A model generated the notes under the pieces. The model was given only the letters and a program-made list of their open reading frames with translations. It ran no database searches and was not told the DNA's origin. From Bacteroidota bacterium (lineage in GTDB: Bacteria; Bacteroidota; Bacteroidia; JABEUT01), in contig JABDCH010000009.1 in the NCBI GenBank assembly GCA_013288205.1, forward strand, positions 1 to 42,710: a stretch of 42,710 bases of DNA, given 5' to 3'. Within the stretch, counting starts at the first letter, position 1, and every line of letters begins with the position of its first letter. This document shows positions 1 to 9,730 of the stretch, one piece after another. The position numbers and the translations under genes are program-made.

Positions 1-1476
1 TTATTGAATGCTGCTTTGCATGCAGGCTATAAGTTAAAATATTTACTTCAGGCAGGTTTGGTAGGTAGCCGTGTAAAAGAAGGTGAACAAACACCTGCAG
101 AACCATCACCGGAGCAATGCTTCGATCGTTTTGCGGGCAGGGTAATGTTTCCTATCCACAATGTAAGTGGCAGGGTTATTGCTTTTGGAGGAAGGACCCT
201 TAAGAAAGATAAAAGTGTTGCTAAATATGTAAACTCCCCTGAAACGCTGCTCTATCATAAGAGTAATGTATTGTATGGCATACATCTGGCGCGCAAAGGC
301 CTTACAGCAGAAGACAATTGTTTCCTGGTAGAAGGATATGCTGATGTTATATCCATGCACCAGGCAGGGGTTGAAAATACGGTAGCATCCTCCGGCACTT
401 CGCTTACTGTTGAACAGGTGAGGCTGATACGGCGTTATACCCCTAATCTTACCATACTATATGATGGGGATGAAGCCGGGTTAAAAGCAAGTGAACGCGG
501 GCTCGTAATTGCATTGAAAGAAGGAATGAACGTAAAATTAGTTACGCTTCCTCCCGAAGACGATCCGGATACGTTTGCCCGGAAACACGCACCGGAAGAA
601 TTAAAAAGATATCTGAAGACAAATGCAGTTGATTTTATAGTATTCCGTACTAGGACATTGGCAAAACTATCGGAAGGAGACCCGGTGAAACGAGCGGAAC
701 TGATACGGGATATTGTAGGGGCTATTGCCAACATACCTGAAATGATAACACGCTCAGTCTATATTAGAGAATGCAGCAGGCTGCTATATGTAGAAGAAGC
801 TGTTTTGTGGAGTGAGCTCCGTAAAGTGCGGCGCAAACTATTTGATGAAGGTCCTACAAATGTTATAACGCCTAAACCAGCCGAAGTTATTCCACGGGTT
901 TTGCCGGAAAATTCAACTGCCTTTACTTGCGAACCGCAGGAGAAAGAATTGATAAGGGTACTTGTTAAATATGGGGAGGAAGAAACTACGTTTGTAGGGG
1001 AACTGGAACCTGGTCAGGATGAACCACCAATCTATACCATGAAGATTGCAGATTATGTTATTCAAAACCTAAAGGCAGATGATATTACATTCGAAAATAG
1101 GTTGTGCCAGGATATTTATAATGAGTGTTGTTCCTTATTTGAACGGAAAGAAAAAATAAATGAGGATTATTTCATGCGCCACCAAGATGAAGACATCAGC
1201 AATTTTAGCATGTCGCTTGTCAACGATAACTACATAATGAGTGATTGGAGCCGCAGAAGTATTGGTATAAAAACAGAGAAAGACCATTTGGGATTGACCA
1301 CCGAAAAAGCCGTTTATGCTTTGAAAAGCCGCCGGGTAGAACTCATGATAAAAGAATTGCAAGAACATATTCGCCAACCCCTCAACGACGAGGACTTGGG
1401 TAAAATGCAGGAACAGCAAAGACGACTTGATACCGCTAAAAGAATGCTGAAGAAAAAACTGGGCAGAGTAATCTGA
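1..1476 (+). CDS. dnaG: DNA primase DnaG, C-terminal three quarters (5' end outside window)
   Basis: Replicative primase that makes RNA primers at the replication fork. The frame is open from base 1, so the gene begins upstream; about 491 residues are visible and the N-terminal zinc-binding domain is missing only because of the window edge. Visible are the RNA polymerase domain with the MFPIHNVSGRVIAFGGR and KYVNSPET blocks, then the TOPRIM centre with FLVEGYADV (metal-binding Glu) and LYDGDEAGL (acidic pair). The last ~180 residues are divergent, as usual for the helicase-binding end of primases. It ends 8 bp from a convergent glycosyltransferase, with no clear hairpin between. The TTG at position 4 is not a start. 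Identification is very secure. Confidence 0.97.
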   Translation, partial: LLNAALHAGYKLKYLLQAGLVGSRVKEGEQTPAEPSPEQCFDRFAGRVMFPIHNVSGRVIAFGGRTLKKDKSVAKYVNSPETLLYHKSNVLYGIHLARKGLTAEDNCFLVEGYADVISMHQAGVENTVASSGTSLTVEQVRLIRRYTPNLTILYDGDEAGLKASERGLVIALKEGMNVKLVTLPPEDDPDTFARKHAPEELKRYLKTNAVDFIVFRTRTLAKLSEGDPVKRAELIRDIVGAIANIPEMITRSVYIRECSRLLYVEEAVLWSELRKVRRKLFDEGPTNVITPKPAEVIPRVLPENSTAFTCEPQEKELIRVLVKYGEEETTFVGELEPGQDEPPIYTMKIADYVIQNLKADDITFENRLCQDIYNECCSLFERKEKINEDYFMRHQDEDISNFSMSLVNDNYIMSDWSRRSIGIKTEKDHLGLTTEKAVYALKSRRVELMIKELQEHIRQPLNDEDLGKMQEQQRRLDTAKRMLKKKLGRVI

Positions 1477-1484
1477 TTCCTTTA

Positions 1485-2738
1485 TTACTTTAGCGATTTA
1501 TAGAATTCCAACAGCCTTGGAGTATGTACCTTCAGGCTTAATTTTTCTCGATTCACTAAAAGTCTTTTCACTTGCTCATTATAAGGAGTATCTCCAATCA
1601 ATTTCCTTACATCTTTAAAATCTTCTTTGTTAGTAACAGTTTTCCCTAAAGAATATCTATTCACAATCCAGCTTTGATATTGTACGTCAGCGGAAACAAG
1701 AATAGGTATCCCGGATTCCACATAATTGAATAGTTTTAAAGTTGTCGCATATTTAATCTTTAAATCAGATTGACCGGATGCTCCCATAAAAAAAGGCATT
1801 ATTCCATAGTGGTATTTAGACAGTTCTTCCGAAAGCTTGGTTTGTGAAACAGGAGCGTGGTAATGGAAGTAAGTCGACTTTTTCGCAATTTCTTCATATT
1901 CTTCATAATCTGCTTTAATTACCGAAGGGCTGGGATAAATGTGAAAATGTATTTTTTGCTCACTCAAATATTCTATCAGCCAATGAAACTGTGTAGCGCC
2001 ATAATGAGCTTTATCCCTGTGCGAACCCATTACCCCTCCGGCATATACAAGATGAATATCATCAGTCGAAAACTTCCGATTTACATTAAAAAAAGCATCA
2101 TTGTCAGTATACAGGGGGAAAAATATTCTTCTTCCTGATTTTTTTAGGTTTAGCATCCTCATCCCTTCGCGTGGTTCAAGGCTATTGGCCACAATGCCAT
2201 CTGATTCTGCCAGACAAGCTTTTTCATACGGCAATTCTTCTTTCAGCCAAGTGTACTTTGGAGTTGTTCCATAATAGATAGTAAATACATCCTGGTAATC
2301 TATTACAAATGGAATAGAGGGATTTATTTTTTTCCAAGCTTCTTTGGCTATATACGGATACTTGCTTTTGGGTGCAAACCCATGTACAATATAGGGTTCT
2401 GGGAGCGATTTTATAAATCTCCTTAAATGCCATTCGTTGCGAAACAAATAAGTATAATCTATCCCGGGATTTGAGAATTTCTCCACATACCCTCTTTTAT
2501 GACAAAGCAAAACCGTAGTAAATGTATCGAGCCTTTTACTCCATTTAGCTACCCGTGCAACACGGGGAGGAAGCGATTCGCCAACATATACTATTACTTT
2601 GGCATTTGTTTTGTTTTGAAAGGTTTTGGCTGAGATGCCCAGTACAAAAAGTATTCTATCGTATGCCGATGTAATCTTTTCATAGGCAAACCATCTTAAT
2701 TTATTAATAAATACTTTTGCAGAAGGTGATAATAGCAT
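1485..2738 (-). CDS. Glycosyltransferase, GT-B fold, family 4-like
   Basis: A 417-residue probable GT-B glycosyltransferase acting on a surface polysaccharide or glycolipid in the cytoplasm. The C-terminal half has the expected nucleotide-sugar side: HLVYAGGVMGSHRDK, a YHYGIMPFF block, and LFNYVESGIPILVSAD, which matches the E-x7-E/GxP region of family 4 enzymes in degenerate form. The N-terminal half shows VIDYQDVF and an ANSLEPREGM acceptor-side segment. No signal peptide or membrane helix is obvious. Its minus-strand promoter is probably TAATTTTG at 2769-2776. It is a single gene between dnaG and a divergent acetyltransferase. The donor and acceptor cannot be told from sequence. Confidence 0.75.
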   Translation of the reverse strand: MLLSPSAKVFINKLRWFAYEKITSAYDRILFVLGISAKTFQNKTNAKVIVYVGESLPPRVARVAKWSKRLDTFTTVLLCHKRGYVEKFSNPGIDYTYLFRNEWHLRRFIKSLPEPYIVHGFAPKSKYPYIAKEAWKKINPSIPFVIDYQDVFTIYYGTTPKYTWLKEELPYEKACLAESDGIVANSLEPREGMRMLNLKKSGRRIFFPLYTDNDAFFNVNRKFSTDDIHLVYAGGVMGSHRDKAHYGATQFHWLIEYLSEQKIHFHIYPSPSVIKADYEEYEEIAKKSTYFHYHAPVSQTKLSEELSKYHYGIMPFFMGASGQSDLKIKYATTLKLFNYVESGIPILVSADVQYQSWIVNRYSLGKTVTNKEDFKDVRKLIGDTPYNEQVKRLLVNREKLSLKVHTPRLLEFYKSLK

Positions 2739-2768
2739 AAATAAGTCCTACTCAAAGAGTCAGAAAGA

Positions 2769-2776
2769 CAAAATTA
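2769..2776 (-). promoter_or_regulatory. Bacteroidota -7 promoter element for the glycosyltransferase
   Basis: Read on the minus strand this is TAATTTTG, an exact match to TAnnTTTG, about 30 bp before the ATG at 2738. No good -33 TTG was found at the usual distance. Confidence 0.45.
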
Positions 2777-2861
2777 ACTTAATTGGGGAATAAAGGCGGA
2801 GCATTATTTATGAAAAGAAACAGGGGTAACTATCTTTTATATTATTAATTTTATCTGCTGA

Positions 2862-3533
2862 ATGAAAAAAATGAAACGCACAATAATTATAGGAGCAAGG
2901 GCTGATGGCCATGCCAATGTTGTACTAGAGATTTTAAAGGCAGGTAAAAAGTACGAAGTTGTTGGTTTTGTTGATGACAACCCTACAAAACTGGGCTCAG
3001 CAATTAAAGGAATTAAAGTTATAGGTAATACAGGCCAGTTGGCCACTTTCAAGAAAAAGCTCGGCGTTGAGTGCGGTATAGTTGCTATTGGAGACAATCC
3101 TTTAAGAAGAAAATTATCGAATAAGATTGTTGATGCCGGATTGGAACTGATTAATGCTATTCACCCAACAGTTTGGCTTGATCCTGATGTAACAATTGGT
3201 AAAGGATGTTACATAGGACAGGGAGTAATTGTAGTTACAGGAAGCAAAATTGGCAACTGTGTAAATATTCATACAGCTGCCACCATCGACCATGATAATA
3301 TTATTGAAGATGGGGCCAACCTGGGACCAGGAGTCCATACTGCTGGTAGGGTTAAGATTGGTAAAGATGCTTTTTTAGGTACTGGAGCTATTGTTATACC
3401 CGATGGATCGGTTGGTGAAGGTTCAGTTATTGGAGCTGGTTCAGTTGTAATAAATAATAGTGAACCTTATTTTACTTACGTTGGTATACCTGCAAGAAAA
3501 TTACAAGCGGTATTAAAGGTGAATAAAATGTGA
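2862..3533 (+). CDS. NeuD/PglD-family sugar O- or N-acetyltransferase
   Basis: Acyltransferase of the NeuD/PglD type, 223 residues. The N-terminal ~80 residues form a small nucleotide-binding-like domain (IIIGARADGHANVVLEIL, then VVGFVDDNP). From about residue 95 onward there is a left-handed beta-helix of hexapeptide repeats (IGKGCYIGQGVIV, IGNCVNIHTAATIDHDNII, IGKDAFLGTGAIVIPD, IGAGSVVI), ending in the family's YVGIPARKL. The His in IDHDN is the expected catalytic base. Such enzymes acetylate amino-sugars or sialic-type sugars using acetyl-CoA. A second in-frame ATG lies at 2871. It stands alone, divergent from the glycosyltransferase. Family is sure; substrate is not. Confidence 0.88.
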   Translation: MKKMKRTIIIGARADGHANVVLEILKAGKKYEVVGFVDDNPTKLGSAIKGIKVIGNTGQLATFKKKLGVECGIVAIGDNPLRRKLSNKIVDAGLELINAIHPTVWLDPDVTIGKGCYIGQGVIVVTGSKIGNCVNIHTAATIDHDNIIEDGANLGPGVHTAGRVKIGKDAFLGTGAIVIPDGSVGEGSVIGAGSVVINNSEPYFTYVGIPARKLQAVLKVNKM

Positions 3534-3673
3534 AGAATTGATAAGTTGTATTTTTAGGTGGCAGTCATTCCACGTAAAGATAATCGTAGAATCCTTTATT
3601 GTGCCTAACAAGAGTAAAGGAATAATGAATAAGGATCTTGCTTTTCTATAAAAATAGAATATTGTTTTTATAT

Positions 3674-3681
3674 TACCTTTG
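3674..3681 (+). promoter_or_regulatory. -7 promoter element upstream of the Kelch/PKD protein
   Basis: TACCTTTG is an exact TAnnTTTG match. It overlaps the most upstream possible TTG start (3679), which argues that translation begins at the later TTG (3700), leaving a leader of only about a dozen bases. Confidence 0.5.
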
Positions 3682-3699
3682 TTCATAAAAGCCATTGTT

Positions 3700-6234
3700 T
3701 TGAAGAAAATATTTCAATGTTTAACTTATCTTTTATTATTTTCATTTAATCTACAAGGGCAACCTGCATGGACCCAAAAGGCAAATTTCCCTGGGGGACC
3801 AATAGCTGCAACCGTGGGTTTCTCCATTGGACACTATGGCTTTATCGGTTGCGGAACGAACCTTCCAATATGGAACCTAGCAGGTGCAACATCTGATTTT
3901 TGGCGCTGGGATGCTTATACAAATACTTGGACAAAAATTGCAAATTATCCGGGAGGCTCTATGGAAATGGGGATTGGTTTTACTATTGAAGGTAAAGGAT
4001 TTATTGGCTTTGGTTGGAACGGAGCAGGTATTAAAAACTTATATAGTTATGATACAGTTACCAATGCCTGGACCCAGATGGCTACTTTTCCGGGTTTAGG
4101 ACGATATGCTACTAATGATTTTGTAATTGGCCATAAAGCATATATAATTGGAGGTTCTGTCGCCGGCCCACCTTATCTTAGTGATGTCTGGGTGTACGAT
4201 GCACATCAAAACTCCTGGAAACAATTGAATAATTTTCCGGAAAATAACATAGAAGCTGTTGTTGCGTTTTCTATTGGCAATCATGGTTATGCAGGGAATG
4301 GATATAATAATCCAGGGTGCTATACAACGATGTACGAATATGATACAGCCAGTGATACTTGGATCAAAATTGCCCCCATTCCTTATGCTTATGGAGTTGG
4401 AGGCGACAACGTAGATTGCAGCATTGGTTCAAGAGGATATGTTTTTAATGGAGATAACTGCGCCACACCTGGAATTCAAACGGGGTGGATGTACGATACG
4501 GTTACGAAAGCATGGTGTGCCTTTACAGATATAGGAATATTGGCAATCTCAAGGGCATTCACCTCAGCTTTTGTTATAAATAATCATCTTTACATGGGGA
4601 CCGGATACGATACTACATATCATAATTTAGGGGATCTTTGGGAATATACCCCCTCGTCAAAATTTACCGTTTCTGATACTGCCAAATGTGGTCAAGATAC
4701 AGTTCATTTTTCAGGAACTACCAGTTATCTAAATCCTACCTGGAAGTGGTCGTTCCCGGGTGGCAACCCAGCTACTTCTAATCTGCAAAATCCAGAAATT
4801 ATATATTCTACTTTGGGCACTTATAAGGCAACTCTAATTATTGATGCTTGCGGCGGAATAGATACCGTCAGTAGAACCATTACAATTACAGGAGGCTCTT
4901 TAGCTTCTGCTATAAAAGGAAAAATATCTTTATGTATAGGGAGTTCTGATACACTTGTTGCTTCAGGCGGGGGTACTTACCAATGGAGCAATGGCGCAAC
5001 TACAAGTACCATAATCACTACTCCATACGCCGACACAACTTATTCTGTAACGGTAATCAACGGAACATGCAAACAAGACACTAGTATAAGGATTAGTATA
5101 AGCAAATTGACTGCGACCATTTCACCCCCATCAACTATTTGCCAGGGAGATACTATGACATTAGGTGCATCAGGTGGAGGTACTTATAGATGGAGCACGG
5201 GTTCGTCTACAAGCAGTATTTCGATTGTAGCATCCTTCACTACAACCTATTCAGTAGTTATAACCAATGGGCCTTGTATAAAAGATACCAGTGTAATGGT
5301 GACAGTAAATCCATCTCCCATAGCGCATATTAATGGTACCAACCAAATATGTAAAGGCGATAATGATACACTTATTGCTACCGGCGGCGGAACCTATCTA
5401 TGGAATACCGGGCAAACTTCCAGCAGTATTACGGTAACCCCAAATTCTACCGCCGTTTATACGGTAGTTATAACTAATTCTTTCCACTGCAAGGCCGATA
5501 CACTGTTCCAAGTAAATGTTGCTTTGCCTATTGATTCTATCACGGGTTCTTCCATTTTATGTCGCGGTGATAGCATTACTCTAAACGCCATAGGAGGAAC
5601 TATTTACCGGTGGAATACTGGTGCAACTACCAGCTCAATTAAGGTTTATCCGGACAATAATACAACTTACTATGTTGCAAATGCATGTCATGACACCACA
5701 AGAAAAACTGTTTTCGTAGATAATATCTTTTCTTATTTATATGCCTGCTGCGACACTACCATTAAAATTCCGGGTAGTCCTGTCATACTTGATGCATCTG
5801 GTGCAACCAACTATTATTGGCTTCCCAATACAAATATAAGTTGCGATTCTTGCCCTAATCCGATTGTTACTCCTACCGTAACGACAACATATACTGTAAT
5901 TACTATTGATTCTGCCGGATGTAAAGCTGAACGAAGCATTACTATTTACCTAAAGGAATGTTACTTTGGTAATGTTCCCAATGTGTTTACTCCAAACGGA
6001 GATGGAATCAATGATAATTTCACCATAGTCACATCTGAAATTTCGGGCTATACTATCTCTATTTATGACCGTTGGGGCTTAGAGATGTTCCATTCTACTA
6101 ATCCAACTTTACATTGGGATGGCAGTACGAAGAACGGTGGTGAAGCTCCGGCAGGAGTTTATTATTATATTATAAAATATAGTTGTAACGAAAAATCATC
6201 TACCAAAGATGGCTTTTTACAACTAATTCGGTAG
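3700..6234 (+). CDS. Secreted Kelch-repeat/PKD surface protein with type IX (type B) sorting domain
   Basis: A large secreted protein of about 844 residues if it starts at TTG 3700; the longer frame starts at TTG 3679. The short Lys-Lys N-terminus and the hydrophobic segment CLTYLLLFSFNLQG form a signal peptide. Residues ~20-320 carry Kelch-like repeats (recurring D-x-Y-T-N-T-W pattern followed by GKGFIGFG-like strands). A PKD-like domain follows (~320-395). Next come about five repeats of GGGTYxWSTG...TTYSVVI...C, typical of SprB-type or Ig-like stalks. The last ~90 residues (NVFTPNGDGINDNF, IYDRWG, WDG, PAGVYYYIIKY) are the gliding-motility-associated C-terminal domain that directs secretion by the type IX system. 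Likely a cell-surface or released adhesin; ligand unknown. Confidence 0.88.
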   Translation: MKKIFQCLTYLLLFSFNLQGQPAWTQKANFPGGPIAATVGFSIGHYGFIGCGTNLPIWNLAGATSDFWRWDAYTNTWTKIANYPGGSMEMGIGFTIEGKGFIGFGWNGAGIKNLYSYDTVTNAWTQMATFPGLGRYATNDFVIGHKAYIIGGSVAGPPYLSDVWVYDAHQNSWKQLNNFPENNIEAVVAFSIGNHGYAGNGYNNPGCYTTMYEYDTASDTWIKIAPIPYAYGVGGDNVDCSIGSRGYVFNGDNCATPGIQTGWMYDTVTKAWCAFTDIGILAISRAFTSAFVINNHLYMGTGYDTTYHNLGDLWEYTPSSKFTVSDTAKCGQDTVHFSGTTSYLNPTWKWSFPGGNPATSNLQNPEIIYSTLGTYKATLIIDACGGIDTVSRTITITGGSLASAIKGKISLCIGSSDTLVASGGGTYQWSNGATTSTIITTPYADTTYSVTVINGTCKQDTSIRISISKLTATISPPSTICQGDTMTLGASGGGTYRWSTGSSTSSISIVASFTTTYSVVITNGPCIKDTSVMVTVNPSPIAHINGTNQICKGDNDTLIATGGGTYLWNTGQTSSSITVTPNSTAVYTVVITNSFHCKADTLFQVNVALPIDSITGSSILCRGDSITLNAIGGTIYRWNTGATTSSIKVYPDNNTTYYVANACHDTTRKTVFVDNIFSYLYACCDTTIKIPGSPVILDASGATNYYWLPNTNISCDSCPNPIVTPTVTTTYTVITIDSAGCKAERSITIYLKECYFGNVPNVFTPNGDGINDNFTIVTSEISGYTISIYDRWGLEMFHSTNPTLHWDGSTKNGGEAPAGVYYYIIKYSCNEKSSTKDGFLQLIR

Positions 6235-6238
6235 CTTT

Positions 6239-6991
6239 TTAAGCAAACCCTTTTTCTTTCTTAACCGCTTCATAAGCCTCCTGTACCTTCTTGAACTTTT
6301 CTTCAGCCGCCTTGCGCACATCCTCACCTAAGTGGGTCACCCTGTCAGGATGATATTTTAATGCCATTTGGCGGTATGCTTTTTTTATTCCTTCTTCTGT
6401 AGTATTCCGTTCAATACCCAGTATTTCATATGCCCTATTGTCTGTTGTGCTCTTATTGCCACCAAACATAGCTCCCATTGCCTTGAAATCGGTTGCGCTT
6501 ATTTCCAGAAAGGTAGCTATCCTGTATAGGATATTTTGTTCGGCAGAAGAAAAGTGCCTATCCGCATAAGCGACCCCAAATAAATAATGCAATACTTGCA
6601 ATCGGCTATGGTAATTCATATTTTCCCGGGCTACCGCGCAAATGTGGTCAAGCGGAATACCTTTTTTCAATGCTTCACGTAGCAATAGCAGATTTTGCTT
6701 GGTTTTTTCCACCCCAAACTGCTTCACAAAAAAATCTTTTACATAATCAAGCTCCGAACGGGTAGCTTGACCATCGCTACTCATTACGGCAGCGGTAAGA
6801 GACACCAGGATAAAATTAAAATCGCCTGTATACTTATTAAGCACACTGTCCAGGTTAACGTGTACAGACCCTCCGCTTTGCTGCCTGGAACCAAGGTATA
6901 CATCTGCCAGGCTGCCCAGCAGGAAACCTGCAACAGCGCCATCAAACTTTAGAAAAATATACCCGATAAATGCTCCAAAAAATTTCCACAT
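6239..6991 (-). CDS. TerB-like plus J-domain co-chaperone (DjlA-like)
   Basis: A 250-residue protein. A short glycine-rich hydrophobic N-terminus ([26 protein letters not shown]) may anchor it to the membrane as in DjlA. Residues ~50-165 form a TerB-like helical domain ([23 protein letters not shown], then [18 protein letters not shown]). The last ~65 residues are a J-domain with [28 protein letters not shown] and the HPD tripeptide that stimulates DnaK. The order TerB-J is that of DjlA proteins. It is convergent with the Kelch protein (4-bp gap) and has its own promoter upstream. Confidence 0.88.
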   Translation of the reverse strand: MWKFFGAFIGYIFLKFDGAVAGFLLGSLADVYLGSRQQSGGSVHVNLDSVLNKYTGDFNFILVSLTAAVMSSDGQATRSELDYVKDFFVKQFGVEKTKQNLLLLREALKKGIPLDHICAVARENMNYHSRLQVLHYLFGVAYADRHFSSAEQNILYRIATFLEISATDFKAMGAMFGGNKSTTDNRAYEILGIERNTTEEGIKKAYRQMALKYHPDRVTHLGEDVRKAAEEKFKKVQEAYEAVKKEKGFA

Positions 6992-7017
6992 ACAGTATCA
7001 ACCTACTTTGCAGGGCG

Positions 7018-7044
7018 CAAAAATATACTGTTTTTGAGTACCAA
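7018..7044 (-). promoter_or_regulatory. Bacteroidota promoter of the TerB-J-domain gene
   Basis: On the minus strand, TTG (7044-7042), a 16-base spacer, and TATTTTTG (7025-7018) match TTG-N(17-23)-TAnnTTTG closely. The predicted start of transcription is near 7013, about 20 bases before the ATG at 6991. Confidence 0.55.
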
Positions 7045-7091
7045 TCTGAAAAACCTGCTTATTATAAACCACCAACTATTAACTAAATTGT

Positions 7092-7099
7092 TAATTTTG
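7092..7099 (+). promoter_or_regulatory. -7 promoter element for gldF-gldG
   Basis: TAATTTTG, an exact TAnnTTTG match, lies 16 bases before the ATG at 7115. This supports choosing that ATG rather than an upstream TTG at 7034. Confidence 0.45.
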
Positions 7100-7114
7100 G
7101 GCTGTTCTAAGAAT

Positions 7115-7846
7115 ATGTTTGCACTCTTAAAAAAAGAAATTTCAGGTTTTCTTGGTTCTCTGATAGGCTACATTGTAATATGTGTATTTCTTATTACAGT
7201 AGGATTATTGTTATGGGTCTTCCCTTTCAATTCTAACATACTCAATAGCGGGTATGCCGGCATTGACCCTTTATTTGTCCTTGCTCCCTGGGTTTTTATG
7301 TTTCTTATTCCGGCAGTAACCATGCGTTCCTTTGCAGAGGAAAAGAAAACGGGTACTATTGAACTGCTTCTCACCCACCCTTTAAGCGATCTTGAAATTA
7401 TTCTTGCCAAATACTTTGCCTGCATAGCATTGGTAATATTGGCGCTTCTTCCTACACTTGTTTATTATGTGTCAGTATCTGTGCTTGGATATCCCCCGGG
7501 CAATATTGATAATGGCCGTACTTGGGGCTCTTATTTTGGATTAATCTTTTTAACAAGCGGATTTGTAGCTATCGGAATATTTGCCTCTTCCATCAGCAGT
7601 AACCAAATAGTATCTTTCATTTTTGCCATATTACTTTGTTTTATATGTTACAGCGGATTTGCATTTATCGGGCAGTATGTATCATCCGGATTTGCAGGTA
7701 ATTTTATTCAGTCTGTTGGTATTAGCATGCACTATTCGTCCATGAGCAGGGGCGTTATCGATACCCGGGATGTAATTTATTTTGCCAGCATTTCAATTGC
7801 CTTCATTTTAATGACCCGAACCGCATTAGAGAGCAGGAAATGGTGA
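7115..7846 (+). CDS. gldF: Gliding motility ABC transporter permease GldF
   Basis: Inner-membrane permease of about 243 residues, the membrane part of the GldA-GldF-GldG ABC transporter linked to gliding in Bacteroidota. It starts MFALLKKEISGFLGSLIGYI, the usual beginning of ABC-2 permeases. Six hydrophobic helices are visible, with the conserved MRSFAEEKKTGTIELLLTHPLS loop after the second helix. The longer reading from TTG 7034 adds 27 residues that look unlike the family, so ATG 7115 is preferred. It overlaps gldG by 7 bases (ATGGTGA), showing a two-gene operon. The ATPase partner gldA is not in this window. Confidence 0.92.
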   Translation: MFALLKKEISGFLGSLIGYIVICVFLITVGLLLWVFPFNSNILNSGYAGIDPLFVLAPWVFMFLIPAVTMRSFAEEKKTGTIELLLTHPLSDLEIILAKYFACIALVILALLPTLVYYVSVSVLGYPPGNIDNGRTWGSYFGLIFLTSGFVAIGIFASSISSNQIVSFIFAILLCFICYSGFAFIGQYVSSGFAGNFIQSVGISMHYSSMSRGVIDTRDVIYFASISIAFILMTRTALESRKW

Positions 7847-9567
7847 ACCCGGAAAATACACATAAGAAAAAATCTGCCGGGAGAGACCTTGTAAAGCTTG
7901 CTCTTGGGTTGGTTATGTTATTCCTGCTAAACTATGTGGGGTCTTTTGTTTTCCATCGCTTCGATTTGACGTCTGAGAAAAGATACACTCTTTCTCCTCA
8001 ATCTAAAAACATAGCTGAAAACATAGAGGGTACTGCATTTTTTAAAGTTTACCTGGAAGGCAGCAAACTTCCCGCCGGCCTCGTTCGCCTGCGTGATGAA
8101 ACGAAAGAAATGCTGGATGAATTCAGGGCCTATTCGGGTGGAAAAATACAATATGAATTTGTGGACCCTTCAGCAAATCCCAACCCAGATGAGCGGCAGG
8201 CATTTTATAAGCAGCTATATAAGCAAGGGCTTTCTCCTGTTGATTTGCAGGTACAGGAATCTTCCGGCAATTCTGACCTTATGATATTCCCCGGCGCTAT
8301 TCTTTCTTATAGGGGAAGGGATATCGCTATGCCTATTTTACAAAATCAGGGCAACCAGGATCCTATGACGACCATCAATCATTCTATTGAGCAATTAGAA
8401 TATGACATTGATAACGCTATCCATAAACTTGGCATCGATTTTAAGCCAAGAGTGGCTTTTATTCAAGGCCAAGGGGAGCTTGATTCTGTTAAAACAGCAA
8501 GCGCTACTAAAGCCCTGAGCGAATATTATGCAATTAGAAGCATTACTATAAATCATCATAGTGGTTCCCTAATGGATTCGGGAGGGATAGTGAGCTATGC
8601 AGCCATCGTAATCGCCAAACCAGATACTGCTTTCTCGGAAGAAGACAAACTCGTTATTGATCAATATATAATGCACGGAGGAAAAGTTTTTTGGCTCGTT
8701 GACCCATTATATTGCCCTATAGATTCATTAGTTGCCAATGGCCGGACCATGGCTTTCCCGAATGATTTGAACCTGGAGGATATGTTCTTTCAATATGGCG
8801 TAAGGCTAAACAATAATGTTGTGCTCGATTACCAATGTTCAGCCGTGCCGATCAACGTAGCGCTACGGGGAGAACAGCCACAATGGCAGTTAGGCCAGTG
8901 GTTTTATGAACCGCTAATTGGCGCAACGGGTAGCAACCTCATCGTAAAAAATCTTGGCCTAGTGGAATTCAATATCGCCAGTACACTTGACACTATCGCT
9001 GTAAGAAATATCAAGAAGACCATATTGCTGGCCACATCAAAATATACCAAACTGGAAAGCGCACCGGCCCGCATAAGTACCGGAATAATACACCTGCATC
9101 TCAACGAAGACCTCTTTAAACAATCATTTCAGCCGGTGGCGGTTCTACTGGAAGGGAAATTCGCTTCACTCTACAGGAACCGGATCCCTTATCCATTCAA
9201 TACTGCTAAATATTATTTCTTGCCTGAGAGCAAGTCTACAGCTATGATTGTAGTATCAGACGGCGATGTTATCAGAAACGAAACTGCATACGGCGGACAT
9301 GTTGCATTGCCACTTGGGGAGGATAAGTATACGCAGCAAACACACAGCAACAAAGAGTTTATCTTGAACTGCATGAACTATCTCTGTGGTGATTCGAGTC
9401 TGCTTTCGGTTAGAGGCCGTGAATTACAGGTACGCCTGCTCGACGATAAAAAAGTGAAACTGCAGAAAACCCAATGGCAGGTTATTAACCTAGCTGTACC
9501 TGTACTTCTAATTATCATTCTAGGCCTTATTTTGTCTGCCTTGCGAAAAGCAAAGTATGCGAAGTAG
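7840..9567 (+). CDS. gldG: Gliding motility-associated ABC transporter substrate-binding protein GldG
   Basis: 575 residues, the usual GldG size. A membrane helix near residues 20-38 (LALGLVMLFLLNYVGSF) is followed by the family signature FHRFDLTSEKRYTLSPQSKNI. A long periplasmic domain follows with VYLEGSKLPAGLVRLRDE, the LDEFRAYSGGKIQYEFVDP block and KVFWLVDP. A second helix close to the C-terminus (VINLAVPVLLIIILGLILSALR) fixes the other end. It is translationally coupled to gldF. Established role: part of the ABC transporter needed for gliding or cell-surface function in Flavobacterium; the transported substrate is unknown. Confidence 0.92.
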   Translation: MVNPENTHKKKSAGRDLVKLALGLVMLFLLNYVGSFVFHRFDLTSEKRYTLSPQSKNIAENIEGTAFFKVYLEGSKLPAGLVRLRDETKEMLDEFRAYSGGKIQYEFVDPSANPNPDERQAFYKQLYKQGLSPVDLQVQESSGNSDLMIFPGAILSYRGRDIAMPILQNQGNQDPMTTINHSIEQLEYDIDNAIHKLGIDFKPRVAFIQGQGELDSVKTASATKALSEYYAIRSITINHHSGSLMDSGGIVSYAAIVIAKPDTAFSEEDKLVIDQYIMHGGKVFWLVDPLYCPIDSLVANGRTMAFPNDLNLEDMFFQYGVRLNNNVVLDYQCSAVPINVALRGEQPQWQLGQWFYEPLIGATGSNLIVKNLGLVEFNIASTLDTIAVRNIKKTILLATSKYTKLESAPARISTGIIHLHLNEDLFKQSFQPVAVLLEGKFASLYRNRIPYPFNTAKYYFLPESKSTAMIVVSDGDVIRNETAYGGHVALPLGEDKYTQQTHSNKEFILNCMNYLCGDSSLLSVRGRELQVRLLDDKKVKLQKTQWQVINLAVPVLLIIILGLILSALRKAKYAK

Positions 9568-9730
9568 ATAATAAAGTAGTCCTTTATAGGAAACTATCTA
9601 TTATGTAAAGTGCGCTAACAGCCTCTGCAAAAATCCAATAGGTTTCTAAAAATAGAATTGTTCATATTTACATAACAATATCATTTGCATATCTGAAAAA
9701 ATTTGCGACATTTGATGCCTATAACAAAGT